A program made the translations under genes and the position numbers. A model generated the notes under the pieces. That model was not told where the DNA came from. It saw only the letters and a list, made by a program, of their open reading frames with translations, and searched no databases. Of a DNA stretch of 64,000 nucleotides, positions 24,523-32,945 are shown piece after piece. Origin of the DNA: Solwaraspora sp. WMMD791 (lineage in GTDB: Bacteria; Actinomycetota; Actinomycetes; Mycobacteriales; Micromonosporaceae); NCBI RefSeq assembly GCF_029581195.1, contig NZ_CP120737.1, positions 682,001 to 746,000 on the forward strand, read 5' to 3'. Position 1 is the first letter of the stretch. The number at the start of each line of letters is the position of its first letter.

Positions 24523-25439
24523 GCGCCGAGGTGCGCCTCGACGGGCAGGTCGTCGTCGTCACCGGTGCCGGCAACGGGATCGGCCGGGCGCACGCCCTGC
24601 TGCTGGCCGAACGCGGTGCCCGCGTCGTCGTCAACGACCTCGGCGGGGCGGTGGACGGTTCGGGCTCCTCGGGTGCGGCGCAGCGGGTGGTCGAGGAGAT
24701 CCGCGCCGCCGGCGGTGTCGCGGTCGCGTCGACCGACTCGGTCGCCACCGCCGCCGGCGGCGCCGACCTCGTGGCCCGGGCCGTCGACGAGTACGGGCGG
24801 ATCGACGCGGTGATCCACAACGCCGGCATCCTGCGGGACGGCACGCTGGCCAAGATGCGTGAGGAGGACGTCACCGCGGTCCTCGACGTGCACCTCGCCG
24901 GTGCGTTCCACGTGCTGCGGCCCGCGTGGGGGCAGATGGCCGAGCGGGGGTACGGGCGGATCGTGTTGACCAGTTCGTCGTCCGGGCTGTTCGGCAACTT
25001 CGGCCAGGCCAACTACGGGGCCGCCAAGGCCGGCCTGATCGGGCTGATGAACGTCCTCGCGCTGGAAGGGGCCCGCCGGGGCATCCTGGTGAACGCGATC
25101 GCACCGACCGCCGCGACCCGGATGACCGAGAACCTTCTCGGCGAGTTGACCGACCGGTTCGACCCCCGGCACGTCGCCGCAGTGGCGACCTACCTCGCTT
25201 CCGGGCAGTGCCAGCTCAACCGGCACATCCTCACCGTCGGCGGCGGCCGGGTCGGGCGGATCTTCCTCGGCGTCACCCCCGGTTGGTACGGCGGGGCCGA
25301 GCCGGTCTCGCCCGACGACATCAGCGCGTCGATCGACGAGATCTGCCGGCTCGACGATTTCATCGTCCCGGACAGCGGCGCCGACGAGGTCACGCTGATC
25401 CAGCGGGCCCTGTCCGGACCAGCCGGTCCAACCGCCTGA
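24519..25439 (+). CDS. Short-chain dehydrogenase (multifunctional-enzyme-2-like 3-hydroxyacyl-CoA dehydrogenase)
   Basis: 306 aa from GTG. NAD-binding TGAGNGIGRAHALLLAERGA, then the NDLGGAVDGSG segment characteristic of the peroxisomal MFE-2/17-beta-HSD-4 branch, NAGILRD and the catalytic YGAAK. It would oxidise a 3-hydroxyacyl-CoA (R-specific in this branch), matching the MaoC hydratase at 14160. The C-terminal ~40 residues (EPVSPDDISASIDEICRLDD onward) extend past the minimal SDR. The stop codon is the first triplet of a 21-bp tandem repeat. Confidence 0.9.
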   Translation: MSAEVRLDGQVVVVTGAGNGIGRAHALLLAERGARVVVNDLGGAVDGSGSSGAAQRVVEEIRAAGGVAVASTDSVATAAGGADLVARAVDEYGRIDAVIHNAGILRDGTLAKMREEDVTAVLDVHLAGAFHVLRPAWGQMAERGYGRIVLTSSSSGLFGNFGQANYGAAKAGLIGLMNVLALEGARRGILVNAIAPTAATRMTENLLGELTDRFDPRHVAAVATYLASGQCQLNRHILTVGGGRVGRIFLGVTPGWYGGAEPVSPDDISASIDEICRLDDFIVPDSGADEVTLIQRALSGPAGPTA

Positions 25440-25522
25440 GCCCGCGTCAAGCAAGCCTGAGCCCGCGTCAAGCAAGCCTGAGCCCGCGTCAAGCAAGCCC
25501 GAGCCCGAGCCCGCGTCAAGGA
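25437..25522. repeat. 21-bp tandem direct repeat at the SDR stop codon
   Basis: TGAGCCCGCGTCAAGCAAGCC occurs three times head to tail (25437-25457, 25458-25478, 25479-25499), followed by a partial fourth copy interrupted by a CGAGCC duplication. The period is a multiple of three and each unit begins with TGA in the SDR frame, so there are three in-frame stops. It fills the gap between the SDR and VOC genes. Confidence 0.93.
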
Positions 25523-25533
25523 AGGGAGCCACC

Positions 25534-26028
25534 ATGCCGGTGAGCGAAGTGCACCATGTGGCCGTGACCGTATCCGACGTCGACCGCGCCGCGGACTTCT
25601 ACGAGAAGGCGCTGGGCTACCGCCGGACACTGCGGGCCGACGTCGCCGGTCCCGGTATCGAGGTGTCGCTGGGCCTGCCCGCCGGCACCACCGGCCGGGT
25701 CCAGTACCTGCAGGGGCCGAGCCAGATCGGGCAGCTGGAGCTGATCGAGTGGAACGGCACCGCGACCCGGACGGCGACCGGTGGACATCTGGAACTGGGT
25801 ACCTTCCTGCTCAGCTTCGCGGTGCCGCTGGCGGAGATGGACGAGCTGTACGCCCGGCTGGTCGAGCTGGGCGCGCAGTGCCTGAGCCCACCGAACCAGG
25901 TCCTGCTCGACAACTACGGGCCGATCACCGCGTTCGCGGCCCGTGACCTCGACGGCAACCTGCTGGAGTTCGTGGCGCTGCCGTCGCGGGAGGAGATCCT
26001 GGCCCGGCGGCGGGAGGGCGGCAGCTGA
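25534..26028 (+). CDS. VOC family protein (methylmalonyl-CoA epimerase-like)
   Basis: 164 aa; ATG with GGAAGGGAGCCACC upstream. Single VOC unit pair: EVHHVAVTVSDVDRAADFYE with the metal-ligand His, GQLELIEWNG in the middle, and DLDGNLLEFVAL with the Glu ligand. The layout resembles methylmalonyl-CoA epimerase and related CoA-ester enzymes; a racemase of a branched acyl-CoA would fit the pathway but is not proven. Its TGA shares a base with the ATG of the next ligase gene. Confidence 0.82.
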   Translation: MPVSEVHHVAVTVSDVDRAADFYEKALGYRRTLRADVAGPGIEVSLGLPAGTTGRVQYLQGPSQIGQLELIEWNGTATRTATGGHLELGTFLLSFAVPLAEMDELYARLVELGAQCLSPPNQVLLDNYGPITAFAARDLDGNLLEFVALPSREEILARRREGGS

Positions 26029-27551
26029 TGGCGACCAGCAACTTCACTGAGACGCTGCGCCGGCAGGCGCTGCGCCGCGCCGACCGGGAGGCGCTGGTCG
26101 ACTCCGACGCCCGCTGGACGTACGCCGAACTGGACGCCGACGTCGACCGGCACGCGGCGGCACTGCGCGACGCCGGCATCGCCGACGGTGACCTGGTCGG
26201 GGTGCTCGGCCGTAACAGCGCCACGTACGTCATCGAGCTGCTGGCGCTGAGCCGCCTCGGTGCGATCTCGGTTCCGCTGAACTGGCGGCTGCACCCCCAC
26301 GAGCAGGCGTACGTCCTCGATCAGGCCGGCGTCACCGGCCTGATCTACGACGACGACTTCGCCGACGCCGCCGCCACCCTGCTGGCCACGACCGGCCTGC
26401 GGACCGCTGTGGCCAACGGCGCCCGGGTCGTCGCCGACGCCCGTCGACTGGTCGACCTGCTCGCCGCGCAACCGCCCGGCGTGCGGGTACCGGACGCCGA
26501 GAAGACCGCCGCCGACGTGCACCGGCTGCTCTACACCTCCGGCACCACCGCACGGCCCAAGGGCGTGATTCACACCTGCGGCAACCTGACGGCGAACCAC
26601 CTGGCGCAGGTGCTCGAACTGGAGCTCACCGCAGCCGACCGGATTCTCGTCTCGGCGCCGCTGTTCCACGTCAGCGGCCTGGAGGCACCGGGCCTGGCGA
26701 CCTTCGTGGCGGGCGCGACGATGGTGCTGACCCCGACGTTCAAGGCCGCTGACATCGCCCGGACCGTGGCCCGGGAGCGGATCACCGGCATGGTCCTGGC
26801 GGCGCAGATCCTCTTCGGGCTGCTCGACCGCGAGGACCAGTCGGACCTCGGGTCGCTGCGCTACCTGCTCTTCGCCGGGGTCGCGCCCAGCGTGCGGCGC
26901 GAGGTGAAACGCCGGCTGCCGCACGTCCGGCTGGTGGACACCTTCGGCATGACCGAGCTGTGCAACGGCGTCTGCTACCTGGACGCCGCCCACGAACAGA
27001 GCAAGGTCGGCGCGCTCGGCGCGCCGTTTCCCGGGGTGCACATCCGGATCGTCGACGAGCACTTCCAGCCGGTGCCACCCGGTGTCGAGGGGGAGATCAT
27101 CGTCCGGGGCGAGAAGATCTCGCCCGGCTACTGGAACGACGACGAGGCGAACCGGCGTACCCGCCGGGACGGTTGGTTCCTGACCGGTGACGTCGGGCGG
27201 ATCGACGCCGACGGCTACCTGTGGTTCGTCGACCGCCGCGCCGATCTGATCAAGTCCGGTGGGGAGAACATCGCCAGCGCCGAGGTCGAACGGGTCATCG
27301 CCGGGCATCCCGACGTCAGCGAGGTCGCCGTCGTCGGGGTGCCGGACCCGACCTGGGACGAGGTTCCGAAGGCGTACGTGATCCTGCGCGCCGACGCGAC
27401 CACCACGGCGGAGGGGATCCGCGAGCACTGCCGGGCCGAGCTGGCCCGGTACAAGGTGCCCAAGTACGTCCAGATCGTGACGTCGCTGCCGCGCAACGAC
27501 TCCGGCAAGGTGCTCAAGAAGCAGCTGCGGGAGACGGCGGTGACCGGATGA
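26028..27551 (+). CDS. Acyl-CoA synthetase (AMP-forming ligase) 1
   Basis: 507 aa, ANL superfamily. P-loop-like LLYTSGTTARPKGV, the A5 region around DTFGMTELCNGVCYLD, hinge region GWFLTGDVGRIDADGYLWF and the A10 catalytic Lys in NDSGKVLKKQL. It converts a carboxylic acid to its CoA thioester through an acyl-adenylate. One of four ligases in the island, which suggests successive acids or shortened intermediates need activating. Overlaps both neighbours by 1-4 bp. Confidence 0.9.
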   Translation: MATSNFTETLRRQALRRADREALVDSDARWTYAELDADVDRHAAALRDAGIADGDLVGVLGRNSATYVIELLALSRLGAISVPLNWRLHPHEQAYVLDQAGVTGLIYDDDFADAAATLLATTGLRTAVANGARVVADARRLVDLLAAQPPGVRVPDAEKTAADVHRLLYTSGTTARPKGVIHTCGNLTANHLAQVLELELTAADRILVSAPLFHVSGLEAPGLATFVAGATMVLTPTFKAADIARTVARERITGMVLAAQILFGLLDREDQSDLGSLRYLLFAGVAPSVRREVKRRLPHVRLVDTFGMTELCNGVCYLDAAHEQSKVGALGAPFPGVHIRIVDEHFQPVPPGVEGEIIVRGEKISPGYWNDDEANRRTRRDGWFLTGDVGRIDADGYLWFVDRRADLIKSGGENIASAEVERVIAGHPDVSEVAVVGVPDPTWDEVPKAYVILRADATTTAEGIREHCRAELARYKVPKYVQIVTSLPRNDSGKVLKKQLRETAVTG

Positions 27552-29131
27552 GTACGGCGAACGTCGCCGCGATGCTGACCGGCAACGCCCGGCGCTTCGC
27601 CGACGCCGACGCGCTGGTCTTCGAGGGCCGGCGGTGGACCCACCGCCAGCTCGCCGCCGACGTCGAGGCCCTGGCTGCGGGGCTGGCCGCCGAAGGGATC
27701 CGCCGCGACGCCCGGGTGGCGATCATCTCGAACAACGTGCCCGAGTTCCTGCTGCTGTCGCTGGCGTTGTCGAAGCTCGGTGCGGTCTTCGTGCCTTTGA
27801 ACTACCGGCTCACCGCGGGGGAGCTGGCCCACCTGCTGCGGCACGCGCGGGTCCGGGCGGTCGCGACGGTCCCGGAGTTCGCCGCGCTGACCGACGCCGC
27901 CGTGACGGAGGCCGCGCTGACCGGGGCGGGCGCGGGTCCGGCGGCCGCCGTACGCCGGTTCGCGTTGGAACCGATCGACGACGGCTGGCTCGACCTGCGG
28001 GCGGTGATCGAGTCCCACCGGGGTGCCCGGGTCGCCGACGTCGATCTCGACGATGCGGCCCTGCACCGGATCGTCTACACCTCCGGCACGACCGGGCTGC
28101 CCAAGGGGGTGCTGCTCACCCACGGCAACGTGAACATGAACATGCACGCCCAGATCGTCGAGCTCGGGCTGCGGCCGGGTGACCGGATCCTCAACTTCGC
28201 GCCGCTGTACCACGTCGGCGGCACCGACCTGCCGGGCTTCGGCATCTGGCATGTGGGCGGCACGATGGTGCTGCAACGGCGGTTCGACCCGGCGGCGGTG
28301 CTGCGGACGATCGAGACCGAGCGGATCACCGGAATGGTGATGGCGGCGACGATGCTCGACATGGTCCGGCGTGCGGCCGACGTCGTCGCCGCTGACCTGA
28401 CGTCGGTGCGGTGGGTCATCTATTCGCAGGTCACGTCGGCGCTGTTCGCCGTGGCGCGGGAGCTCTTTCCGGACGCCCGGCTGATCGAGGGCTACGGACT
28501 CACCGAGACGTGCAGCGCTCTGACGTACCTCGACGAGGCGCACATGCGGTCCAAGCAGGGGTCGGTCGGCCTGCCCGTGCCGTGGGTCCAGGTACGGGTG
28601 GTCGACGCGGACGGCAACGACGTGCTGGTCGGTGACGACGGCGAGGTGATCGCGCGCGGCCCGAAGGTGAGCCCCGGCTACCTCGACGATCCGCAGGCGA
28701 CCAGGGCCGCGTGGCGCGACGGCTGGTTCCACACCGGCGACGTCGGTCGGTTCGACGCCGACGGCTACCTGTACATCCGGGACCGGCTCAAGGACATGAT
28801 CCGCAGCGGTGGGGAGAACATGTCCAGCGCCGAGATCGAGAACGTGCTGGCCGACCACCCGCTGGTGCTGGCCGCGTCGGTGGTGGCGGCGCCGCATCCG
28901 GTGTGGCTGGAGGTGCCGGTGGCGTTCGTGATCGGCCGACCCGGCCTGGAACCCGAGTCGCTTGTCGCACACGCGCGGCAGCGTCTCGGCGGCTTCAAGG
29001 TCCCGAAGGAGATCTACGTCGTGGACGAGTTTCCGACGAATCCGTCCGGCAAGGTGTTGAAGCGGAGTCTGCGGGAGTTGCGGTCGTCGGCGCGCCCGGA
29101 CTGGACGTACGACCGGCCGCGACGCGACTGA
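27548..29131 (+). CDS. Acyl-CoA synthetase (AMP-forming ligase) 2
   Basis: 527 aa, starting at the ATG in GGATGAG that overlaps the previous stop. Motifs: IVYTSGTTGLPKGV, EGYGLTETCSALTYLDE, GWFHTGDVGRFDADGYL and NPSGKVLKRSL with the A10 Lys. It is clearly related to the preceding ligase (shared TCSALTYLDEAH / LCNGVCYLDAAH region), suggesting an old tandem duplication that has diverged. It is the last gene of the long operon starting at 16945; a convergent MBL-fold gene ends 3 bp after it. Confidence 0.9.
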   Translation: MSTANVAAMLTGNARRFADADALVFEGRRWTHRQLAADVEALAAGLAAEGIRRDARVAIISNNVPEFLLLSLALSKLGAVFVPLNYRLTAGELAHLLRHARVRAVATVPEFAALTDAAVTEAALTGAGAGPAAAVRRFALEPIDDGWLDLRAVIESHRGARVADVDLDDAALHRIVYTSGTTGLPKGVLLTHGNVNMNMHAQIVELGLRPGDRILNFAPLYHVGGTDLPGFGIWHVGGTMVLQRRFDPAAVLRTIETERITGMVMAATMLDMVRRAADVVAADLTSVRWVIYSQVTSALFAVARELFPDARLIEGYGLTETCSALTYLDEAHMRSKQGSVGLPVPWVQVRVVDADGNDVLVGDDGEVIARGPKVSPGYLDDPQATRAAWRDGWFHTGDVGRFDADGYLYIRDRLKDMIRSGGENMSSAEIENVLADHPLVLAASVVAAPHPVWLEVPVAFVIGRPGLEPESLVAHARQRLGGFKVPKEIYVVDEFPTNPSGKVLKRSLRELRSSARPDWTYDRPRRD

Positions 29132-29134
29132 CGA

Positions 29135-30124
29135 CTACCGGTGGACGCCCGCCGTGTGCCGCAGCAGGGCATGGGTATGGACGAGGGAGAACCGTCGGGT
29201 GCCCCGGCCGAGTTCGTCCCAGGGCCTGCGCCATCGCATCCGCCGGGCAATGTCCCAGGCGGTGACCTGCCCGTCGGTCCCGGCCAGGGCGTTCACGGTG
29301 GCGACCTCGGCACGGTGGAAGGCGGTCAGCTCGTCGGCGCGGGCCGCGACGTCGCGGTACGGGAACTGGTGGGCCGGGCAGGCGATCGTCGCGCCGAGAT
29401 CGCGGATGCGTGCCAGGGTCCGGAACAGGTCGGCCGCCGGGTCGTCGTCGGCGCGGCTGACGATCGCGAGCTGGGTGGGGCCTTCGGGCATCATCGTGTC
29501 GCCGGTGAAGACCAGGCCGCGGGTGTCGACGTAGACCAGGTGCCCGTAGGTGTGGCCCGGGGCCGGTACGGCGCGGATGGTCACGTCACCGAACCGGAAC
29601 TCGGTCTCGTCGGCCACGGCCAGGTCGATCCGCAGGTCCTCGTGGTGCGCGGTGACCGCCACCGCGTCGGCGTACATCGCCTCGACGACGTCGGGCGGGG
29701 CGCCGGTCGTCGTGAGGGCGGTGCGCAGCTGGGTGAGGAAGCCGCCCCTGCTGCGGCGCATGGTGGCGAAGTCGTCGGCCTGCCCCATGACCAGCCGGGC
29801 GCCGGACCGGGCGCGGACCCGGGCGGCGAAGCCGATGTGGTCCGGGTGGTTGTGGGTGAGCAGGACGGTGGAGATCGTCTCGACCCGGCGGCCGATCGCG
29901 GCGACCGATCCGGTGAACGACTCCCAGCAGCTCGGGTGGTCGTAGCCGGCGTCGATGAGGACCGGGCCGTCGCTGGTGTCGACCAGGAAGACGGTGACGT
30001 AACGCAGTGCGCTGCCGCGCAGCGGGACCGGGATCGCCCAGACCCCGTCGGTGACCTCGGTCGGGGCCGGGATCTGACGGGCGTGATAGCTGGCGGCGTG
30101 CGCGTCGTTCACGGGTCTGGACAT
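29135..30124 (-). CDS. MBL-fold metallo-hydrolase
   Basis: 329 aa. The metal-binding motif HxHxDH is present in THNHPDHIG, with DAGYDHPSCW before it, a later metal His in VPAPGHTYGH and the bridging Asp in VFTGDTMMPEG. The fold covers thioesterases, lactonases and glyoxalase II-like hydrolases; lactone or thioester hydrolysis would fit a pathway with four flavin monooxygenases able to make lactones (inference). Divergent from ligase 3, with an operator copy in the 69-bp gap, and convergent with ligase 2. Confidence 0.87.
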   Translation of the reverse strand: MSRPVNDAHAASYHARQIPAPTEVTDGVWAIPVPLRGSALRYVTVFLVDTSDGPVLIDAGYDHPSCWESFTGSVAAIGRRVETISTVLLTHNHPDHIGFAARVRARSGARLVMGQADDFATMRRSRGGFLTQLRTALTTTGAPPDVVEAMYADAVAVTAHHEDLRIDLAVADETEFRFGDVTIRAVPAPGHTYGHLVYVDTRGLVFTGDTMMPEGPTQLAIVSRADDDPAADLFRTLARIRDLGATIACPAHQFPYRDVAARADELTAFHRAEVATVNALAGTDGQVTAWDIARRMRWRRPWDELGRGTRRFSLVHTHALLRHTAGVHR

Positions 30125-30158
30125 CGTCAGACGCCTCCCTTACTGTGGAAACAACAAC

Positions 30159-30176
30159 ATACCGGATGGTCGGAAT
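30159..30176. promoter_or_regulatory. TetR-type operator between the MBL-fold gene and ligase 3
   Basis: ATACCGGATGGTCGGAAT lies 34 bp from the minus-strand MBL-fold start and 17 bp from the plus-strand ligase start, so one bound dimer could block both divergent transcripts. Confidence 0.78.
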
Positions 30177-30193
30177 TTAACTCAAGGAGTCCG

Positions 30194-31741
30194 ATGAGCG
30201 ACGAGCGGACCGGCTTCCGGCTCTGGGCGGCCGCCGAGCCGGACCTGTGCGCGATCGTGACTGCCGACGATCGGCAGATCTCCTACGGCGAGCTGTACGC
30301 CGAGGTGAACCGGATCTCGCACGGCCTACGCACCCGTGCGGGCCTGCGTGCCGGTGACACGGTCGCGGCGGTGATGACCAACAGCGCCGGCATGGTCGCG
30401 CTCTACCTGGCGGCGATGCAGTCGGGGCTCTACCTGGTGACGCTCAACTATCACCTGACCGAGCCCGAGATCGCCTACATCCTCGCCGACAGCGGCGCCA
30501 AGGTCGTCGTCTGCTCCGCGCGGGTCGAGCCGGTCGTCGCCGCCGCGGCCGCTGACGTACCCGGGATCCAGGTGTTCGTCGACGGGTCCCCGACCACCGG
30601 CCGCGTCCGTCCATTGTCGCAGCTTACCGACGGCATGCCGACGGTGAGCCCGGAGCAGACCCCGGCCGGTTCGCTGATGATGTACACCTCGGGCACCACC
30701 GGCCGCCCGAAGGGGGTGAAGCGGCCGCTGGCCGGCGTTGACGCCGACACCGGTGCGTCGACCTACCGGTGGCTGTTCCAGGAGTTCGGGATGGAACGCC
30801 CCGCGTTCGGGTCCTGGCTCGTGTCGGCTCCGCTGTACCACTCCGCGAACATCACCCCCGCGATGGGTGCCCTGCACGCCGGCGGCACGATGGTGCTGAT
30901 GGACGGCTGGACGCCGGAGGGTTTCCTGCGTCGGGTCCACGACCGGCGGGTCACCGGCACCAGCATGGTGCCGACCCACTTCTACCGGCTGCTGCAACTG
31001 CCCCAACCGGTTCGCGACAGCTACGACATCTCCTCGCTGCGCTACGTCCTGCACGGCGCCGCGCCGTGCCCGCGCGACGTCAAACAGCGCATCCTCGACT
31101 GGTTCGGCCCGGTCGTCTACGAGTACTACGGTTCGACCGAGGTCGGCACCACCATCGCGCGCCCGCACGAGTGGCTCGCCCACCCGGGCACGGTCGGTCG
31201 CCCGGCCTCCATCTCGACGCTGCGGATCCTCGACGAACTCGGCAACGAGGTGCCGGTCGGCCAGACCGGCATCGTGTACATGCGCCAGGGCTCCGACCAG
31301 GTCGAGTACCACAACGACCCCGACAAGACCGACGGCGCGCGCCGCGATGGCCTGATGACCGTCTGGGACGTCGGCCACGTCGACGCCGACGGCTTCCTGT
31401 ACATCACCGGCCGGGCCGCCGAACTGATCCTGGTCGGTGGGGTCAACGTCTACCCGGCCGAGATCGAGGCCGCGTTGCTCGGACACGACTGGATCGCCGA
31501 CGCCGGAGTCGTCGGCGTACCCGATCCGGAGTTCGGCGAGGTGCCGCAGGCGCACGTCGTGCTGACCGAGACCGCGCCCGACGCCGAAACGGCGGTCGCG
31601 CAGATCCGTACCTATCTCGCCGGACGGCTGGCGAAGCCGAAACGTCCGCGATCGTACGTCGTCCGCGAGGCGTTGCCCCGCGACCCCAACGGCAAGCTCT
31701 ACAAGGCGCGGCTCACCCGTGCCCCGGAGGTGTCGGCGTGA
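30194..31741 (+). CDS. Acyl-CoA synthetase (AMP-forming ligase) 3
   Basis: 515 aa; ATG with AAGGAG upstream, just past the operator. P-loop MMYTSGTTGRPKGV, YEYYGSTEVGTTIARPHEW and A10 Lys in DPNGKLYKARL. At the usual TGD hinge it reads MTVWDVGHVDADGFLY, keeping the Asp but with W for G. YYGSTE-type ligases include FadD17/FadD3-like enzymes acting on bulky polycyclic acids, which hints at a bulky substrate (inference). First gene of an operon with two acyl-CoA dehydrogenases. Confidence 0.9.
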   Translation: MSDERTGFRLWAAAEPDLCAIVTADDRQISYGELYAEVNRISHGLRTRAGLRAGDTVAAVMTNSAGMVALYLAAMQSGLYLVTLNYHLTEPEIAYILADSGAKVVVCSARVEPVVAAAAADVPGIQVFVDGSPTTGRVRPLSQLTDGMPTVSPEQTPAGSLMMYTSGTTGRPKGVKRPLAGVDADTGASTYRWLFQEFGMERPAFGSWLVSAPLYHSANITPAMGALHAGGTMVLMDGWTPEGFLRRVHDRRVTGTSMVPTHFYRLLQLPQPVRDSYDISSLRYVLHGAAPCPRDVKQRILDWFGPVVYEYYGSTEVGTTIARPHEWLAHPGTVGRPASISTLRILDELGNEVPVGQTGIVYMRQGSDQVEYHNDPDKTDGARRDGLMTVWDVGHVDADGFLYITGRAAELILVGGVNVYPAEIEAALLGHDWIADAGVVGVPDPEFGEVPQAHVVLTETAPDAETAVAQIRTYLAGRLAKPKRPRSYVVREALPRDPNGKLYKARLTRAPEVSA

Positions 31742-31780
31742 CCGCGAGGTGTGAGGTACCCGACGACAGGGGAGCCCGGC

Positions 31781-32932
31781 GTGGACTTCGATGACAGCGA
31801 CAGCGACCTCGCGTTCCGGCGTGAGGCCGGCGACTGGCTCGACCGGGCGTTGCGCGACGTGCCCGATCAGGAGGAGCTGTCCCAGACCGAGCGTGAGCAC
31901 TGGTCACGGGTGTGGCAGGAGCGGCTCTGCGCCGGCAACTGGGCCGGGTTGTCCTGGCCGGTCGAGCACGGCGGCCGGGGAATGGACTCGTTGGCGCAGG
32001 CGATCTTCAACGAGGAGGCTGCGGTCCGGGGCGCGCCGTACCCGCTCAACGGGGTCGGCATGATGCTGGCCGGTCCGACGATCATCACGCACGGCAGCGA
32101 CGAGCAGCAGGGCCGGTACCTGCCGGGCATCCTGCGCGGCGAGGAGTACTGGTGCCAGGGCTTCAGCGAGCCCGGCTCCGGTTCCGACCTGGCGAGTCTG
32201 CGTACGGCCGCGACCCGGGTCGACGGCGGCTGGCTGATCAACGGCACCAAGGTCTGGACCTCCAACGCGCACAACGCCTCCCGGTGTCTGTTGCTGGCGC
32301 GGACCGATCCTGAGGCGGCCCGGCACCGGGGCATCACCTACTTCCTGGCCCCGATGGACCGGTTCACCGTCCGACCACTGGTGATGATCAACGGGGACAC
32401 CGAGTTCAACGAGATGTTCCTCGACGACGTGTTCGTCCCCGATTCCGACGTGCTCGGCGGGGTCGGCAACGGCTGGAAGGTCGCCCTCACCACGCTTGCC
32501 TTCGAACGCGGCAGCATGGCGCTGAACCTGTGGGTGTGGGCCCGCCAGGCGGTGGACCGGGTCGTCGATCTGGCGATCGCGCGGGGACTGGCCGACGACA
32601 GCGCCTTCGTCGACACGGTCGGCGCCCTGCAGTGCGACGCGGAGGCGGTCCGGATCGGGTCGATGCGGATGCTGGCGGAGAGTCGTGCCGGCGGCGTCCC
32701 CGGACCGGAGACGTCGGCGTTGAAGAGCTTGTGGGCCGGCGTGGTCCAGAACGCGAACCGGCTCGCGGTGCAGCTCGACGAGGCCGGCGGGGTACTTCTC
32801 GACGGTGCCGGGGCCGCCGCCCGGATGCACCGCTATCTGCGTGCCCGCGCACACACGATCGAGGGCGGCACGGAGGAAGTCCAGAAGTCGATTCTCGCGG
32901 AGCGGGTGCTGAACCTGCCCCGCTCACGTTGA
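31781..32932 (+). CDS. Acyl-CoA dehydrogenase, subunit A of a probable heteromeric enzyme
   Basis: 383 aa from GTG at 31781, preceded by AGGGGAG; a GTG 30 bp upstream lacks a ribosome site. FAD-site motifs WCQGFSEPGSGSDLASLRTA and WLINGTKVWTSNAHNAS; C-terminal HTIEGGTEEVQKSILAERVL. Its general look is of FadE26/FadE29-like steroid and branched-chain dehydrogenases, which work as alpha2beta2 with a smaller divergent partner. The next gene, 13 bp on, is exactly such a smaller dehydrogenase. Confidence 0.88.
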   Translation: MDFDDSDSDLAFRREAGDWLDRALRDVPDQEELSQTEREHWSRVWQERLCAGNWAGLSWPVEHGGRGMDSLAQAIFNEEAAVRGAPYPLNGVGMMLAGPTIITHGSDEQQGRYLPGILRGEEYWCQGFSEPGSGSDLASLRTAATRVDGGWLINGTKVWTSNAHNASRCLLLARTDPEAARHRGITYFLAPMDRFTVRPLVMINGDTEFNEMFLDDVFVPDSDVLGGVGNGWKVALTTLAFERGSMALNLWVWARQAVDRVVDLAIARGLADDSAFVDTVGALQCDAEAVRIGSMRMLAESRAGGVPGPETSALKSLWAGVVQNANRLAVQLDEAGGVLLDGAGAAARMHRYLRARAHTIEGGTEEVQKSILAERVLNLPRSR

Positions 32933-32945
32933 GCGGAGTGGCCAC

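Noticed and set aside
26028-29131. The two tandem ligases as a misassembled duplication
   Set aside because: Sequences have diverged throughout, including signature loops and lengths (507 and 527 aa), so they are old paralogues.
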